From J029 sp964482495 (GTDB lineage: Bacteria; Planctomycetota; UBA1135), in contig CAYZXS010000009.1 of NCBI GenBank assembly GCA_964482495.1, positions 34,195 through 98,194 on the forward strand: a stretch of 64,000 bases of DNA, read 5' to 3'. The first letter of the stretch is position 1, and each line of letters starts with the position of its first letter. This document shows positions 33,065 to 42,119 of this stretch, one piece after another. Made by a program: the position numbers and the translations under genes. Under the pieces are notes generated by a model that was given only the letters and a program-made list of their open reading frames with translations, was not told where the DNA came from and did not search any database.

Positions 33065-35719
33065 ATGTCCTCCTGCCGCGCCTGCGACCGCTCCCTCCCG
33101 GACGGCTCCGCCTACTGCCCCGCCTGCGGCGTCGCAGCTGGTGGTCCCGCGGCGCCGGCGCCGCTCCCGCCCGCGGTCACGCCCACTCCAGCGCCGGGTA
33201 CCCCCGCGCCGGGGGGCTTCGCGGCCGGCACGCTGCTGATCGGACGCTACCGCGTGATCTCGCTGATCGGGCGCGGCGGCATGGGCGAGATCTTCCTCGC
33301 CGACGACCTGGAGCTCGGTCAGCAGGTGGCGCTGAAGTTCCTGCCGGAGACCGTCGCCGCCCGGACCGGCGGCCTCGAGCGCTTCCGCACCGAGGCCCGG
33401 ATCGCCCGCCAGGTCACCCACCCGAACGTCGCCCGGGTCCACGACGTCGGCCAGGTCGACGGGCGCTACTTCCTGTCCATGGAGTACGTCGACGGCGAGG
33501 ACCTGGAGCAGCTGCTGCGCCGCATCGGCCGGCTGCCCCACGAGAAGGCGGTCGAGATCGCCCGCCAGATGTGCCTGGGCCTCGCGGCAGCCCACGACAA
33601 GGGCGTGCTGCACCGGGACCTGAAGCCGGCCAACGTCATGCTCGACGGCCGCGGCCAGGTCCGGCTGACCGACTTCGGCTTGTCCGCCTTCGTCGAGACC
33701 GGCCTCGGCGAGGGCCAGATCGTCGGCACCCCCGCCTACATGTCGCCCGAGCAGATCACCGGCAAGGAGGTCTCCCCGCTCAGCGACCTGTACTCGCTCG
33801 GCCTCGTGCTCTACGAGCTCTTCACCGGCAGCCCGGCCTTCCAGAGCCGGACCTTCGGCGAGCTGCGCGACAACCATCAGCACGACACGCCCTCGATGCC
33901 CTCGAGCATCATCGCCGAGATGGACCCGGCGACCGAGCGCGTGATCATGCAGTGCTTGGAGAAGGACCCGGCGATGCGTCCCGGGAGCGCCCGCTCGGTG
34001 GCGCTCGGCCTCCCTGGCGGCGACCCGCTGGCCGCCGCCCTCGCCGCTGGCGAGATTCCGGCGCCCGAGGTGGTCGCGGCGGCGGGGCCGATCGAAGGCC
34101 TGCACCCGGCGGTAGCCGCCAGCGCCTTCGTCTCCTTCCTGTTGATGGTGTGCCTCGCGACCTTCCTCGCGGAGAAGGTCAACCTGATCGAGAAGGTCGA
34201 CATGGCCAAGCCGCCCGAGGTCCTGCTCGACCGCGCCCGTGAACTCACGCGTGAGCTCGGCTGGCCCGCCGAGCCCAAGGACGAGGCGGCCTGGTTCGGC
34301 TACGACAGCGGCGCCCTGCGCTACCTCGGCGACGAGGAGGCCGGCTTCGTGCCCGAGGACTGGGACGACCTCGGCGACGGCCCGGCGCCGGTCAAGTTCT
34401 ACTACCGGAGCAGCCCGGAGCCGATGCGCGACCTCGGCAACGGCGTCAGCCTGCGCACGCCGGCGCCGGTGGTACCGGGCATGGTGACCGTGGTCCTCGA
34501 CCCGCAGGGCCGGCTGCGCTCCTTCACCGCCGTGCCGGAGGACGGCGTGTCGGCTGAGGAGACGCCGCCCAGCCTCGGCTGGGACGAGGTCATGGCCGCC
34601 GCCGGCCTCGAGCCCGACGAGCTCCAGGAGAGCCTGGCCCCGAAGCGGGCGCCGCCGGTCTTCGCCGACCAGCGCCTGGCGTGGGACGGCCGCTACCCGG
34701 GGATGCCGGAGATCCCGATGACCGTCGAGGCCGCCAGCTACCTCGGGAGGCCGGTCTGGTTCCGTGCCGGGGAGCCGCGGCCGCTCGGGCCGCCGGACCG
34801 CCGCGGCGGGGTGCCGTGGCTGATCTTCACCTCGGCCATCCTGCTCGGCGGCATCGTGCTCGCCTGGCGCAACCTTCGGCTCGGCCGCGGCAACATGAAG
34901 GGGGCGATCCAGGTCGCCAGCTTCGTCTTCCTGACCCGGGCCCTGGTCTGGTTCCTGCTCGGCCACTTCCCGAATGGCGCCGCCGAGGCCTTCGACGCCT
35001 TGGTCACGCAGATCGCCTACGCCCTGTTCGTGGCCGTCTTCACCTGGGTCTACTACCTGGCGCTCGAGCCCTACGTGCGCCGCGCCTGGCCCGAGGCCCT
35101 GATCCCCTGGAGCCGGCTGCTCACCGGCCGCCTCAGCGACCCGCTGATCGGCCGCGACCTGCTCGTCGGCGGCCTCTGGGGCACCGGCATCGTCACCCTC
35201 GGCTGCCTGCGCCGGATGGCGCCGGGCTGGCTGCACTGGACGCCGGAGCGCCCGGACCTGGTCTTCACCGAACCCCTCTGGGGAGTCTCGGGGACCCTCG
35301 GCCGGACCTCGAACCTGGCGGGCGACTCGGTCCTGATGGCCATGATCCTGGTCTTCCTGCTGGTCGCCTTCCGGGTGATCCTGCGCCGCACCTGGTTGGC
35401 CGAGATCGCCTGGCTCCTGACCACAGCGACCGCCCTGCTGGCGATCCTGACCGCCTCAGGCGCCGAGCTGATCGGCTCGAACGTCGCTTACAGCCTGCTC
35501 GTCGCCGGAAGCCTGCTGTTCCTGATCCTGCGCTTCGGGCTGCTGGCCTCAGCCGCCGGCCTGTTCTTCGCCCTGCTCTTCGCGGCGCTGCCGCTGACCA
35601 CCGACTTCGGCCAGTGGTACTTCCCGGTCACCCTGATCGTGGCCGGCGTCTCCGTGGCGCTGGGCGGCTGGGGGCTGCGCAACGCCCTCGCCGGCCGGCC
35701 GCTGATCCCGGTGCGCTGA
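33065..35719 (+). CDS. Serine/threonine protein kinase with N-terminal zinc ribbon and polytopic C-terminal region
   Basis: 884 residues. Residues 4-21 form a zinc ribbon (CRAC...CPAC). A Pro-rich linker leads to a Hanks-type kinase: Gly loop GRGGMG (70-74), catalytic lysine VALKF (K91), HRDLKPAN (183-190), TDFGLS (D203) and GTPAYMSPEQ. A membrane segment follows the kinase (about 355-375). A soluble region with FYYRSSPEPMRDLG is next, and the last ~290 residues hold about eight membrane helices. The kinase face is cytosolic. The polytopic tail is unusual for this family and may be a sensor or transporter-like module. Confidence 0.9.
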   Translation: MSSCRACDRSLPDGSAYCPACGVAAGGPAAPAPLPPAVTPTPAPGTPAPGGFAAGTLLIGRYRVISLIGRGGMGEIFLADDLELGQQVALKFLPETVAARTGGLERFRTEARIARQVTHPNVARVHDVGQVDGRYFLSMEYVDGEDLEQLLRRIGRLPHEKAVEIARQMCLGLAAAHDKGVLHRDLKPANVMLDGRGQVRLTDFGLSAFVETGLGEGQIVGTPAYMSPEQITGKEVSPLSDLYSLGLVLYELFTGSPAFQSRTFGELRDNHQHDTPSMPSSIIAEMDPATERVIMQCLEKDPAMRPGSARSVALGLPGGDPLAAALAAGEIPAPEVVAAAGPIEGLHPAVAASAFVSFLLMVCLATFLAEKVNLIEKVDMAKPPEVLLDRARELTRELGWPAEPKDEAAWFGYDSGALRYLGDEEAGFVPEDWDDLGDGPAPVKFYYRSSPEPMRDLGNGVSLRTPAPVVPGMVTVVLDPQGRLRSFTAVPEDGVSAEETPPSLGWDEVMAAAGLEPDELQESLAPKRAPPVFADQRLAWDGRYPGMPEIPMTVEAASYLGRPVWFRAGEPRPLGPPDRRGGVPWLIFTSAILLGGIVLAWRNLRLGRGNMKGAIQVASFVFLTRALVWFLLGHFPNGAAEAFDALVTQIAYALFVAVFTWVYYLALEPYVRRAWPEALIPWSRLLTGRLSDPLIGRDLLVGGLWGTGIVTLGCLRRMAPGWLHWTPERPDLVFTEPLWGVSGTLGRTSNLAGDSVLMAMILVFLLVAFRVILRRTWLAEIAWLLTTATALLAILTASGAELIGSNVAYSLLVAGSLLFLILRFGLLASAAGLFFALLFAALPLTTDFGQWYFPVTLIVAGVSVALGGWGLRNALAGRPLIPVR

Positions 35720-35796
35720 CCGGCCCAGCGCGGCAGCGCAGCACGGCGGCGCAGCGGACCGCGGACCCGGGACGGGCGGCCTGCGGCCCCCTCGGC

Positions 35797-35802
35797 TATC
35801 CT
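35797..35802 (+). promoter_or_regulatory. Putative -10 box (TATCCT) close to the start codon
   Basis: GC-TATCCT ends 10 nt before ATG 35813. Confidence 0.45.
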
Positions 35803-35812
35803 GGATCCTGGC

Positions 35813-36994
35813 ATGAACGGCGCGCGCTGGATCCTCCCGCTGCTGGCCCTGCTGACCGCAGCGGCCGTCGCGCACGAGTTGCCGGCCGCCCAGCGGAAGG
35901 GGCCGAAACCATGCCCCTGGTGCGAGGAGGGCGACCCGGCGCAGCTCGGCGTCGTCGGCCACGGCCCGATGCCGCTGCTCTCCGAGGACAGCGACCGCTA
36001 CGCCGCGCGCTACTCCGAGTCGGACTGGATGTTCCTCGAGACCGCGCACTTCAGGATCGCCAGCTCGCTGGGCGGCCAGAACCTGAGCCTGAAGGACCAG
36101 AAGCGGCTGGTCCTGGACATCGAGCGCCTGCGGCTGGCCTTCCCCGATCTGCCCAAGAAGGTGCGCAAGCTCGACCCGTGGCTGCGGCTGCACTGGACGG
36201 CGATGCGTCTCGAGGACTTCTACGCCCGCTTCCAGACCCTGCTCCAGGTCGAGGACGCGGACTTCCCCGAGTCTCGCGGCGACGGCCCCTTCATGGGGGA
36301 CGGCCGCTACCTCGGCGAGAAGGAGAAGTTCGAGGTCCTGCTGCACGAGAGCCGCGGCACCCACAACCGGGTCACCGCCGACAACAACGGCGTCCGCGTC
36401 ACCGACTCGATGCGCTGGCACCACCGGACGCCGCACAAGCTAATCCTTTCGGTGCCGGCGGTGGACAGCGACCTGCGCCAGGACCGCTGGCTGCTGCCGC
36501 ACCTGGTGCACAACCTGTCGCACTGCTTCCTCGCCGCCTACAAGCACTTCTCCTACGACCCGCCGACCTGGATCGACGAGGGGCTGGCGCACGCGATGGA
36601 GCGCGAGGTCGAGCCGTCCTCGTGGACCCGCGAGGGCGAAGAGGGCACCTTCCAGGAGCGCGGCCGCTCCCAGCCTTGGGACGGCGAGGCGCTCAAGCTG
36701 GTCAAGAAGGACAAGGCCTCGTCGCTGGCGGCGCTGATGCGCAAGCACACCATCGGCGAGCTCAAGACCGCCGACCACGTCAGCTGCTGGTCGATCACCC
36801 GCTTCTTGATCGAGCGGCACCCGGAACAGCTGGCGGCCTTCCTCGGCGGCATCAAGGGCCAGCTGGACGAACGCGGCTACCCCAGCGGCAAGGACCTGGC
36901 CGGGCTGCAACGGCGCCTGCTGCGAGAGCACTGGGACTGGTCGGCCATCGACCTCGACGCCGCCTGGCGCGACTGGATGACGGGCGCGGAGTAG
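35813..36994 (+). CDS. Exported gluzincin-like protein with degenerate HExxH (HNLSH)
   Basis: 393 residues with a signal peptide (NGARWILPLLALLTAAAVA). In the C-terminal half the segment HLVHNLSHCFLAAYKHF (H233-N-L-S-H237) followed by WIDEGLAHAMERE (E256) has the spacing of a gluzincin zinc site (HExxH plus Glu 19 residues on). The catalytic Glu is replaced by Asn. A CPWCEE pair near residue 32 could be a redox or metal site. It may bind zinc without proteolysis. No specific family identified; DUF1570-like peptidases are the nearest idea. Confidence 0.65.
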   Translation: MNGARWILPLLALLTAAAVAHELPAAQRKGPKPCPWCEEGDPAQLGVVGHGPMPLLSEDSDRYAARYSESDWMFLETAHFRIASSLGGQNLSLKDQKRLVLDIERLRLAFPDLPKKVRKLDPWLRLHWTAMRLEDFYARFQTLLQVEDADFPESRGDGPFMGDGRYLGEKEKFEVLLHESRGTHNRVTADNNGVRVTDSMRWHHRTPHKLILSVPAVDSDLRQDRWLLPHLVHNLSHCFLAAYKHFSYDPPTWIDEGLAHAMEREVEPSSWTREGEEGTFQERGRSQPWDGEALKLVKKDKASSLAALMRKHTIGELKTADHVSCWSITRFLIERHPEQLAAFLGGIKGQLDERGYPSGKDLAGLQRRLLREHWDWSAIDLDAAWRDWMTGAE

Positions 36995-37013
36995 AGCCTG
37001 ACACCAAGGAGGG

Positions 37014-38963
37014 CTATTCCCAGGCCTCGCGCGGCTTGCGCCAGACCGCCTCGGCCATGAGCTCCGGCTCGGCCATGTCGGTGGCCAGCCAGGCGTCGAG
37101 CAGGTCCTGACCGGACTGGGCCAGGTTCGGGACCGAGCCGTCGTTCGCCAGGTACAGGAACTGGACGAACTCCCAGCTGGTCGGCTGGTAGAGGAGCCGG
37201 ATCTCGGCGCGAGCGGCGCCGCGCGGCGGATCGAGGACGACCTCGTCCCAGTGGCGGTACTCCTGCCCCGCCTGCGGCGCGCCGTACTGGTCCTCGGGGA
37301 CCGGACGGATGCTGCGGGCGCCGGCCTCGTCGTAGTCGAAGCGGTAGGGCGGGATCCGGTTGTCGCTCATCACCGTGTTGAGCAGCGGGAAGTGGAAGTT
37401 CTTGTAGGCCGTGCCCGCGGCCTGCCCGGCGACGTCGGCGAGCGTCTTCACGGTGGCGCCGCTGACCCGGTCGAAGGCCACCGGCAGGCTCCCCGGCAGT
37501 CCGACCGCCAGCAGCTGCGCCGCCCACTCCTGGGTGATGCCGTAGCGCGCCTCCCAGACCCGGGTGCGCGGGCTCCCGGGGTCGAGCAGGCTGCGCACGG
37601 TCGCCGGCGCGCCGTTCAAGATCACGGCGAGGTCGCCGTAGCGGCCGTCCTCCCGGATCAGCTCCTCGCCGAGCCCGTACCAGCGGACGTTCAGCCACAT
37701 CCGCCGGCCCTCCGGATACCCGGTGGGCAGCTTGTGGCCGGTGAGGTTGAGCACCCTCACCACCGCGCCGTCGAGCTCCAGGGCGGCGGCGTTGCGGAGC
37801 TCGGACTTGGCTCGTTGCGCGCCGGCGTCGAGGCCGGCTTTCTGCTCCGAGGTCAGGGGATCGCCGAGCGGCAGCCGGCCGACCGAGTCGAGGTACTCGA
37901 TCGCCTCCGGCGCCCAGTAGTTGCCGCCGACCAGGTCGTGGACCGCCAGGTCGGGCCGGAGCCGGGTGTTGTTCTGCTTGGCGCCCTTGCCGACGACCGG
38001 CCGCATGTGGCAGCTCTGGCAGCTGAAGGAGCGGGTCGAGCCGTCCTCGAAGTCGCCAGTGCCGGTGCCGAGGACCGCGGCGTCGTATGCGCGTCGGATC
38101 GCGCCCTGGCGCAGCTCGGGAGGAAGCGCCGGGTAGTCGGCCATGGCCAGGCCCGGGAAGGCCGAGGACACGTGCTCGCTGAAGGTGCGCTCCACCACCC
38201 CGTAGAGGTGCGGGAAGTTGTTGAAGGCGGCCTTGGTGTCCACCGGCTCGCCGGGCACGCCGCTGAAGCTGCCCGGCGGCAGCGGGTTGACGGCGCCGTT
38301 GTTGTGCGCCAGGTCTCCGACCAAGGGGTTCGACACGTCGTGGCAGCTGCCGCAGAAGTCCGACGACCGGTGGAACTGCGACGGCAGGGCGCTGTGGCGG
38401 GCGGTGGAGTCCGAGTAGGGCCCGAGGCGCTCGCTGCCGCCCCACTGCACGGTCATGCCGTTGCCGTAGTAGGCCTGCGGCGCGGCGGACTCGTCGTGGG
38501 CCAGGAAGGGCGGGTTCTGCACACCGGCGTACTCCGAGCCGTCCGGGTCGACCATGCGGTGGCAGAAGTGGCACTCGACGCCGTCGGCGTCGCTGCTGAG
38601 CAGCGCCGAGCCGTCGGTGGGCGTGGAACGGCCCTCGAGCCAAGCGATGGGCGTATGGCAGCGCAGGCAGAGGTCACCCGAGCCGTCGAAGTCCTGCTCC
38701 GAGATCGCCATGGTGGCCCAGAAGAGCGGGTCGCGGCCGGCCTGCGCCATCATCGAGCCGTGCCAGTTGTGCGCCGGCTCGGCCACCGGGTCGTAGCCGC
38801 CGTGGCAGTTGTCGCAGTTCGAGGCCGCGACGAAGGAGCCGACCTCACCCGGCTGGGTTCCCGGCATCTGGATCTCGTTGGGCACGGTCAGGGCCAGGGA
38901 GGCGGCTGCCGTCGTGGCCAGCAGGAGGACGCCGGCGAGGAAAGGGCGGGAGAGGGCGGACAT
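37014..38963 (-). CDS. Exported pentahaem cytochrome c
   Basis: 649 residues. I start it at ATG 38963, which has GAGGA 5 nt upstream. A TTG at 38975 lies within that Shine-Dalgarno. A signal peptide is followed by five CxxCH haem sites: CDNCH, CLRCH, CHFCH, CGSCH and CQSCH. The C-terminal ~250 residues contain LTGHKLPTGYPEGRRMWLNV, a conserved segment of large multihaem cytochromes. It is likely a periplasmic electron carrier or terminal reductase subunit. It is divergent from the S9 peptidase gene. Confidence 0.88.
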   Translation of the reverse strand: MSALSRPFLAGVLLLATTAAASLALTVPNEIQMPGTQPGEVGSFVAASNCDNCHGGYDPVAEPAHNWHGSMMAQAGRDPLFWATMAISEQDFDGSGDLCLRCHTPIAWLEGRSTPTDGSALLSSDADGVECHFCHRMVDPDGSEYAGVQNPPFLAHDESAAPQAYYGNGMTVQWGGSERLGPYSDSTARHSALPSQFHRSSDFCGSCHDVSNPLVGDLAHNNGAVNPLPPGSFSGVPGEPVDTKAAFNNFPHLYGVVERTFSEHVSSAFPGLAMADYPALPPELRQGAIRRAYDAAVLGTGTGDFEDGSTRSFSCQSCHMRPVVGKGAKQNNTRLRPDLAVHDLVGGNYWAPEAIEYLDSVGRLPLGDPLTSEQKAGLDAGAQRAKSELRNAAALELDGAVVRVLNLTGHKLPTGYPEGRRMWLNVRWYGLGEELIREDGRYGDLAVILNGAPATVRSLLDPGSPRTRVWEARYGITQEWAAQLLAVGLPGSLPVAFDRVSGATVKTLADVAGQAAGTAYKNFHFPLLNTVMSDNRIPPYRFDYDEAGARSIRPVPEDQYGAPQAGQEYRHWDEVVLDPPRGAARAEIRLLYQPTSWEFVQFLYLANDGSVPNLAQSGQDLLDAWLATDMAEPELMAEAVWRKPREAWE

Positions 38964-39063
38964 GGCGTTCCTCAAAGGGGGGGCGGCAGTGGCGGTCGTA
39001 AGCTAATTGGCACCTAAACCCTGCAGTGGCTCAGAGAAGAGCCAATCCGCCGCGTCCGAAAGC

Positions 39064-39069
39064 TAGCCT
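39064..39069 (+). promoter_or_regulatory. Putative -10 box (TAGCCT) next to the start codon
   Basis: GC-TAGCCT ends 6 nt before ATG 39076, predicting a leaderless mRNA. Confidence 0.5.
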
Positions 39070-39075
39070 AAACCG

Positions 39076-41241
39076 ATGCATCGCCTGCTCCTCCTCCTCC
39101 TGGCCCTCGCCCCCCTGGCCTGCGGCGCCCCCGGTCACACCGACCGCGCGATGGCCCGCGACGGCGCCCGAGCCGCAGCGGAGACCGGCTACGCCTACCC
39201 GGTCACCGCCAAGGTCGAACACGTCGACCTCTACCACGGCACCGAGGTCGCCGACCCCTACCGCTGGTTGGAGGACCCCGACTCGGCCGAGACCGGGGCC
39301 TGGGTCGAAGCCCAGAACGAGCTCACCTTCCGCTACCTGGACGGCATCGAGAGCCGCGGGGCCATCCGCGAGCGCCTCACCGAGCTCTGGAACTACGAGC
39401 GCTACGGGGTGCCCGAGGCCAAGGGCGGGCGCTACTTCTCCACCCGCAACGACGGCCTCCAGAACCAGGCGGTGCTCTACGTGCAGGAGGGCCTCGACGC
39501 CGCGCCGCGGGTCTTGCTCGACCCGAACGGCCTCAGCAGCGACGGCACCGTCGCCCTCGCCGCCTGGGAAGTCTCCGACGACGGCCGCTGGATGGCCTAC
39601 GCCTTGTCGAGCGGCGGCTCGGACTGGCGCGAGTGGCGGGTGCGCGAGGTCGCCACGGGCGAGGACCTCTCCGACCACCTGAAGTGGACCAAGTTCGGCA
39701 GCGTCACCTGGGCGGCCGACGGCAGCGGCTTCTGGTACGGCCGCTACCCGGCCCCGGACGGCGGCGAACTGACCGCCGCCAACAGCGAGCACAAGCTCTA
39801 CTTCCACCTGCTGGGCACGGGCCAAGAGGCGGACACGGTGGTCTACGAGCGGCCGGAGCAGCCGAAGTGGAGCTACAGCACCTCGCTCACCGATGACGGC
39901 CGCTGGCTGGTGATCCGCGGCCACGAGGGCACGGCGCGCAAGAACCGCCTCTGGTACCTCGACCTGCTCTACGGCGAGCAGGCCCAGCCGCTCTTCACCG
40001 ACTTCGACGCCAGCTACGAGGTCGTCGGCAACGACGGGGAGGAGTGGTACGTCTTCACCACCAACGGCGCTCCGCGCGGCCGGGTCCTGGCTGTCCACCT
40101 CGCGGACCTGCGGCCGCTCGCCTGGCGGGAGCTGGTTCCCGAGACCGCCGACGCCCTGTCTGAGGTCGAGTACCTCGACGGCGCCCTGGTCTGCCACTAC
40201 CTGCACGACGCCAGCAGCCTGCTCCGGGTCCACGAGACCGACGGCCGCCTGCGCCACGAGGTCGCATTGCCCACCTTGGGCACCGTCGGCGCCCTCCACG
40301 GCACCGCCGCGGGCGCGGAGGCCTTCTACTCCTTCTCCAGCTTCACCACCCCGGGCACGGTCTTCCGGCTGGACCTGGCCAGCGCCGCCTCCACCCCCCA
40401 CTTCGCGCCCGAGGTGGCCTTCGACCCGGCAGGCTTCACGACCCGCCAGGTTTGGTACGAGAGCGCCGACGGCACCCGGGTGCCGATGTTCCTGGTGCAC
40501 CGCGCCGGCCTCGAGCCGAACGGCGAGCTGCCGGTGCAGCTCTACGGCTACGGCGGCTTCAACATCCCGATCACGCCCAGCTTCAGCGTCGCCAACCTGG
40601 TCTGGCTGGAGATGGGCGGCGTCTTCGCGGTGGCCAACATCCGCGGCGGCGGCGAGTTCGGCCGCGACTGGCACCTGGCCGGCACGGTCCACGACAAGCA
40701 GAACGTCTTCGACGACTTCATCGCCGCCGGCGACTGGCTAGTCGAGCAGGGCTGGACCCGTCCGGGACGGCTCGCGATCCGGGGCGCCAGCAACGGCGGC
40801 CTGCTGGTCGGGGCCTGCGTCAACCAGCGACCGGATCTCTACGGAGCGGCTCTACCGGCGGTCGGAGTCATGGACATGCTGCGCTTCCACGAATTCACCA
40901 TCGGCTGGGCCTGGACCAGCGATTATGGCTCCAGCGAGGACCCCGAGCAGTTCCGCACGCTCTTGGCCTACTCCCCCTACCACAACGCCCAGGAGGGGGT
41001 CCGCTACCCCGCCGTGATGGTCACCACCGGCGATCACGACGACCGGGTGGTGCCGGCGCACTCCTTCAAGTACGCGGCGGCGATGCAGGAGGCCCAGGCG
41101 GGGCCGAAGCCCGTTCTGATCCGCGTCGAGACCCGGGCAGGCCACGGGGCCGGCAAGCCGACCTCCAAGCGGATCGCGGAGTACGCCGACATGTGGGCCT
41201 TCCTGCAGAAGGAGCTGGGCATGCCGGCGCCCCGCTTTTGA
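39076..41241 (+). CDS. Prolyl oligopeptidase (S9A) lipoprotein
   Basis: 721 residues with a lipobox (LALAPLAC-G), so probably periplasmic and membrane-anchored. The N-terminal helix and seven-bladed propeller begin DPYRWLEDPDSAETGAWVEAQN. The alpha/beta-hydrolase domain has VQLYGYGGFNIPITPSF, NIRGGGEFGRDWHLAG, the nucleophile in IRGASNGGLLVGA (S572), the Asp in TTGDHDDRVVPAHSFKY and the His in RAGHGAGKPTSK. It cleaves after proline in short peptides. With the nearby M3 peptidase it suggests envelope peptide scavenging. Confidence 0.95.
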   Translation: MHRLLLLLLALAPLACGAPGHTDRAMARDGARAAAETGYAYPVTAKVEHVDLYHGTEVADPYRWLEDPDSAETGAWVEAQNELTFRYLDGIESRGAIRERLTELWNYERYGVPEAKGGRYFSTRNDGLQNQAVLYVQEGLDAAPRVLLDPNGLSSDGTVALAAWEVSDDGRWMAYALSSGGSDWREWRVREVATGEDLSDHLKWTKFGSVTWAADGSGFWYGRYPAPDGGELTAANSEHKLYFHLLGTGQEADTVVYERPEQPKWSYSTSLTDDGRWLVIRGHEGTARKNRLWYLDLLYGEQAQPLFTDFDASYEVVGNDGEEWYVFTTNGAPRGRVLAVHLADLRPLAWRELVPETADALSEVEYLDGALVCHYLHDASSLLRVHETDGRLRHEVALPTLGTVGALHGTAAGAEAFYSFSSFTTPGTVFRLDLASAASTPHFAPEVAFDPAGFTTRQVWYESADGTRVPMFLVHRAGLEPNGELPVQLYGYGGFNIPITPSFSVANLVWLEMGGVFAVANIRGGGEFGRDWHLAGTVHDKQNVFDDFIAAGDWLVEQGWTRPGRLAIRGASNGGLLVGACVNQRPDLYGAALPAVGVMDMLRFHEFTIGWAWTSDYGSSEDPEQFRTLLAYSPYHNAQEGVRYPAVMVTTGDHDDRVVPAHSFKYAAAMQEAQAGPKPVLIRVETRAGHGAGKPTSKRIAEYADMWAFLQKELGMPAPRF

Positions 41242-41257
41242 ACCCGGAGGGGGGCGG

Positions 41258-41476
41258 CTACTCGCCGCCGCCGCTCGGCAGCATGAAGTCCCGGTCCTTG
41301 ACGGTCTTGCGGCCGTCCTTGCGGGCCCGCTCGATCGCCTGGTCACACAGGGTTCGAACCAGGTCGGACAGGACCGGCGCGACGTTGCCCGCCGTGTTCA
41401 TGGCCGCATTGGTGCGGATGTAGTTCTTGAGCTTCGATACAACGAGCAGAACTTCCTTCTCGGCGGAATCGTTCAA
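41258..41476 (-). CDS. Bacterial histone-fold protein (DUF1931 / Bd0055-like)
   Basis: 72 residues with TTG start 41476 and a GGAGG Shine-Dalgarno 5 nt upstream. The sequence follows the single histone fold: EVLLVVSKLKNYIR (helix 1), MNTAGNVAPVLSDLVRTLCDQAIERARKDG (long helix 2), then RKTVKDRDF, which corresponds to the conserved RKT-x-x-x-DF end of archaeal and Bdellovibrio-type histones. It lacks tails. It probably dimerises and binds or coats DNA; DNA binding is inferred from family. It is convergent with the S9 peptidase. Confidence 0.85.
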   Translation of the reverse strand: MNDSAEKEVLLVVSKLKNYIRTNAAMNTAGNVAPVLSDLVRTLCDQAIERARKDGRKTVKDRDFMLPSGGGE

Positions 41477-41597
41477 TCTGTCCTCCGGCTAGGGTGGTTG
41501 TCAAGAATGGCGCCGGGGCGAGGCCGCCCAGGGCCGACAGATCGAGTCTAACGCTCCTCCGAGGGAAAAGGGAAACCCTGGAGGGGTCTCTGGGCCC

Positions 41598-42074
41598 TCA
41601 ATCGCCGCAGCGGGCCTGGCCGCGTTTCTCCAGATATTGTTGATGATGCTCTTCCGCGGGCCAGAATTCGCCGGCCGGGAGCAGCTCGGTCACCACCGGA
41701 TCGGCGTGGGCGCCGGACGAATCCAGGGCCTCGGAGGAGGCCCGCGCGGTCTGGTGCTGGACCTCGTCGTGGAAGAAGATCACGGACCGGTACTGGCTTC
41801 CCACGTCTGGCCCCTGGCGGTCCCGGGTGGTCGGGTCGTGGCTGGCCCAGAAGACCTCCAGCAGGTCCTGGTAGCTCAGCTGCTCCGGGTCGTAGGTGAC
41901 CTCGCAGGCCTCGGCGTGGCCGGTCTGGCCGCTGCACACCTGGTCGTAGCTGGGGGCGTCGACGGAGCCCCCGAGATAGCCCACGCGGGTCGCGAGGACC
42001 CCGCTGACCTGGCGAAAGGTCGCCTCCACTCCCCAGAAACAGCCCGCCGCGAAAGTAGCAATTCCAGGCGCCAT
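41598..42074 (-). CDS. msrA: Peptide-methionine (S)-S-oxide reductase MsrA
   Basis: 158 residues. The active-site signature is FAAGCFWGVEATF (C12). Further motifs are GYLGGSVDAPSYDQVCSGQTGHAEACEV, SYQDLLEVFWASHDPT, DVGSQYRSVIFFHDE and WPAEEHHQQYLEKRG. A C-terminal cysteine (RCGD) can act as resolving residue. It repairs oxidised methionine. The ATG at 42074 has AGGGAG 7 nt upstream. The gene is monocistronic, downstream of the ABC exporter pair on the same strand. Confidence 0.96.
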   Translation of the reverse strand: MAPGIATFAAGCFWGVEATFRQVSGVLATRVGYLGGSVDAPSYDQVCSGQTGHAEACEVTYDPEQLSYQDLLEVFWASHDPTTRDRQGPDVGSQYRSVIFFHDEVQHQTARASSEALDSSGAHADPVVTELLPAGEFWPAEEHHQQYLEKRGQARCGD

Positions 42075-42119
42075 GAATGATCTCCCTCTTGGAATGGTCT
42101 AAGGGTAGCGAAACGCGGC

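Noticed and set aside
41340..41365. GGGTTCGAACCAGG resembling a tRNA T-arm.
   Set aside because: It is inside the histone-fold coding sequence, with no acceptor, D or anticodon arms around it.
16336..41448. A shared 13-mer GATACAACGAGCA at 16336-16348 and 41436-41448, considered as attachment-site-like repeats.
   Set aside because: A 13-base match is expected many times by chance in 64 kb, and the second copy lies inside the histone gene.
41480..41505. TTGACA on the minus strand upstream of the histone gene as a -35 element.
   Set aside because: No -10 box lies at a suitable distance. The expected position falls on the Shine-Dalgarno.
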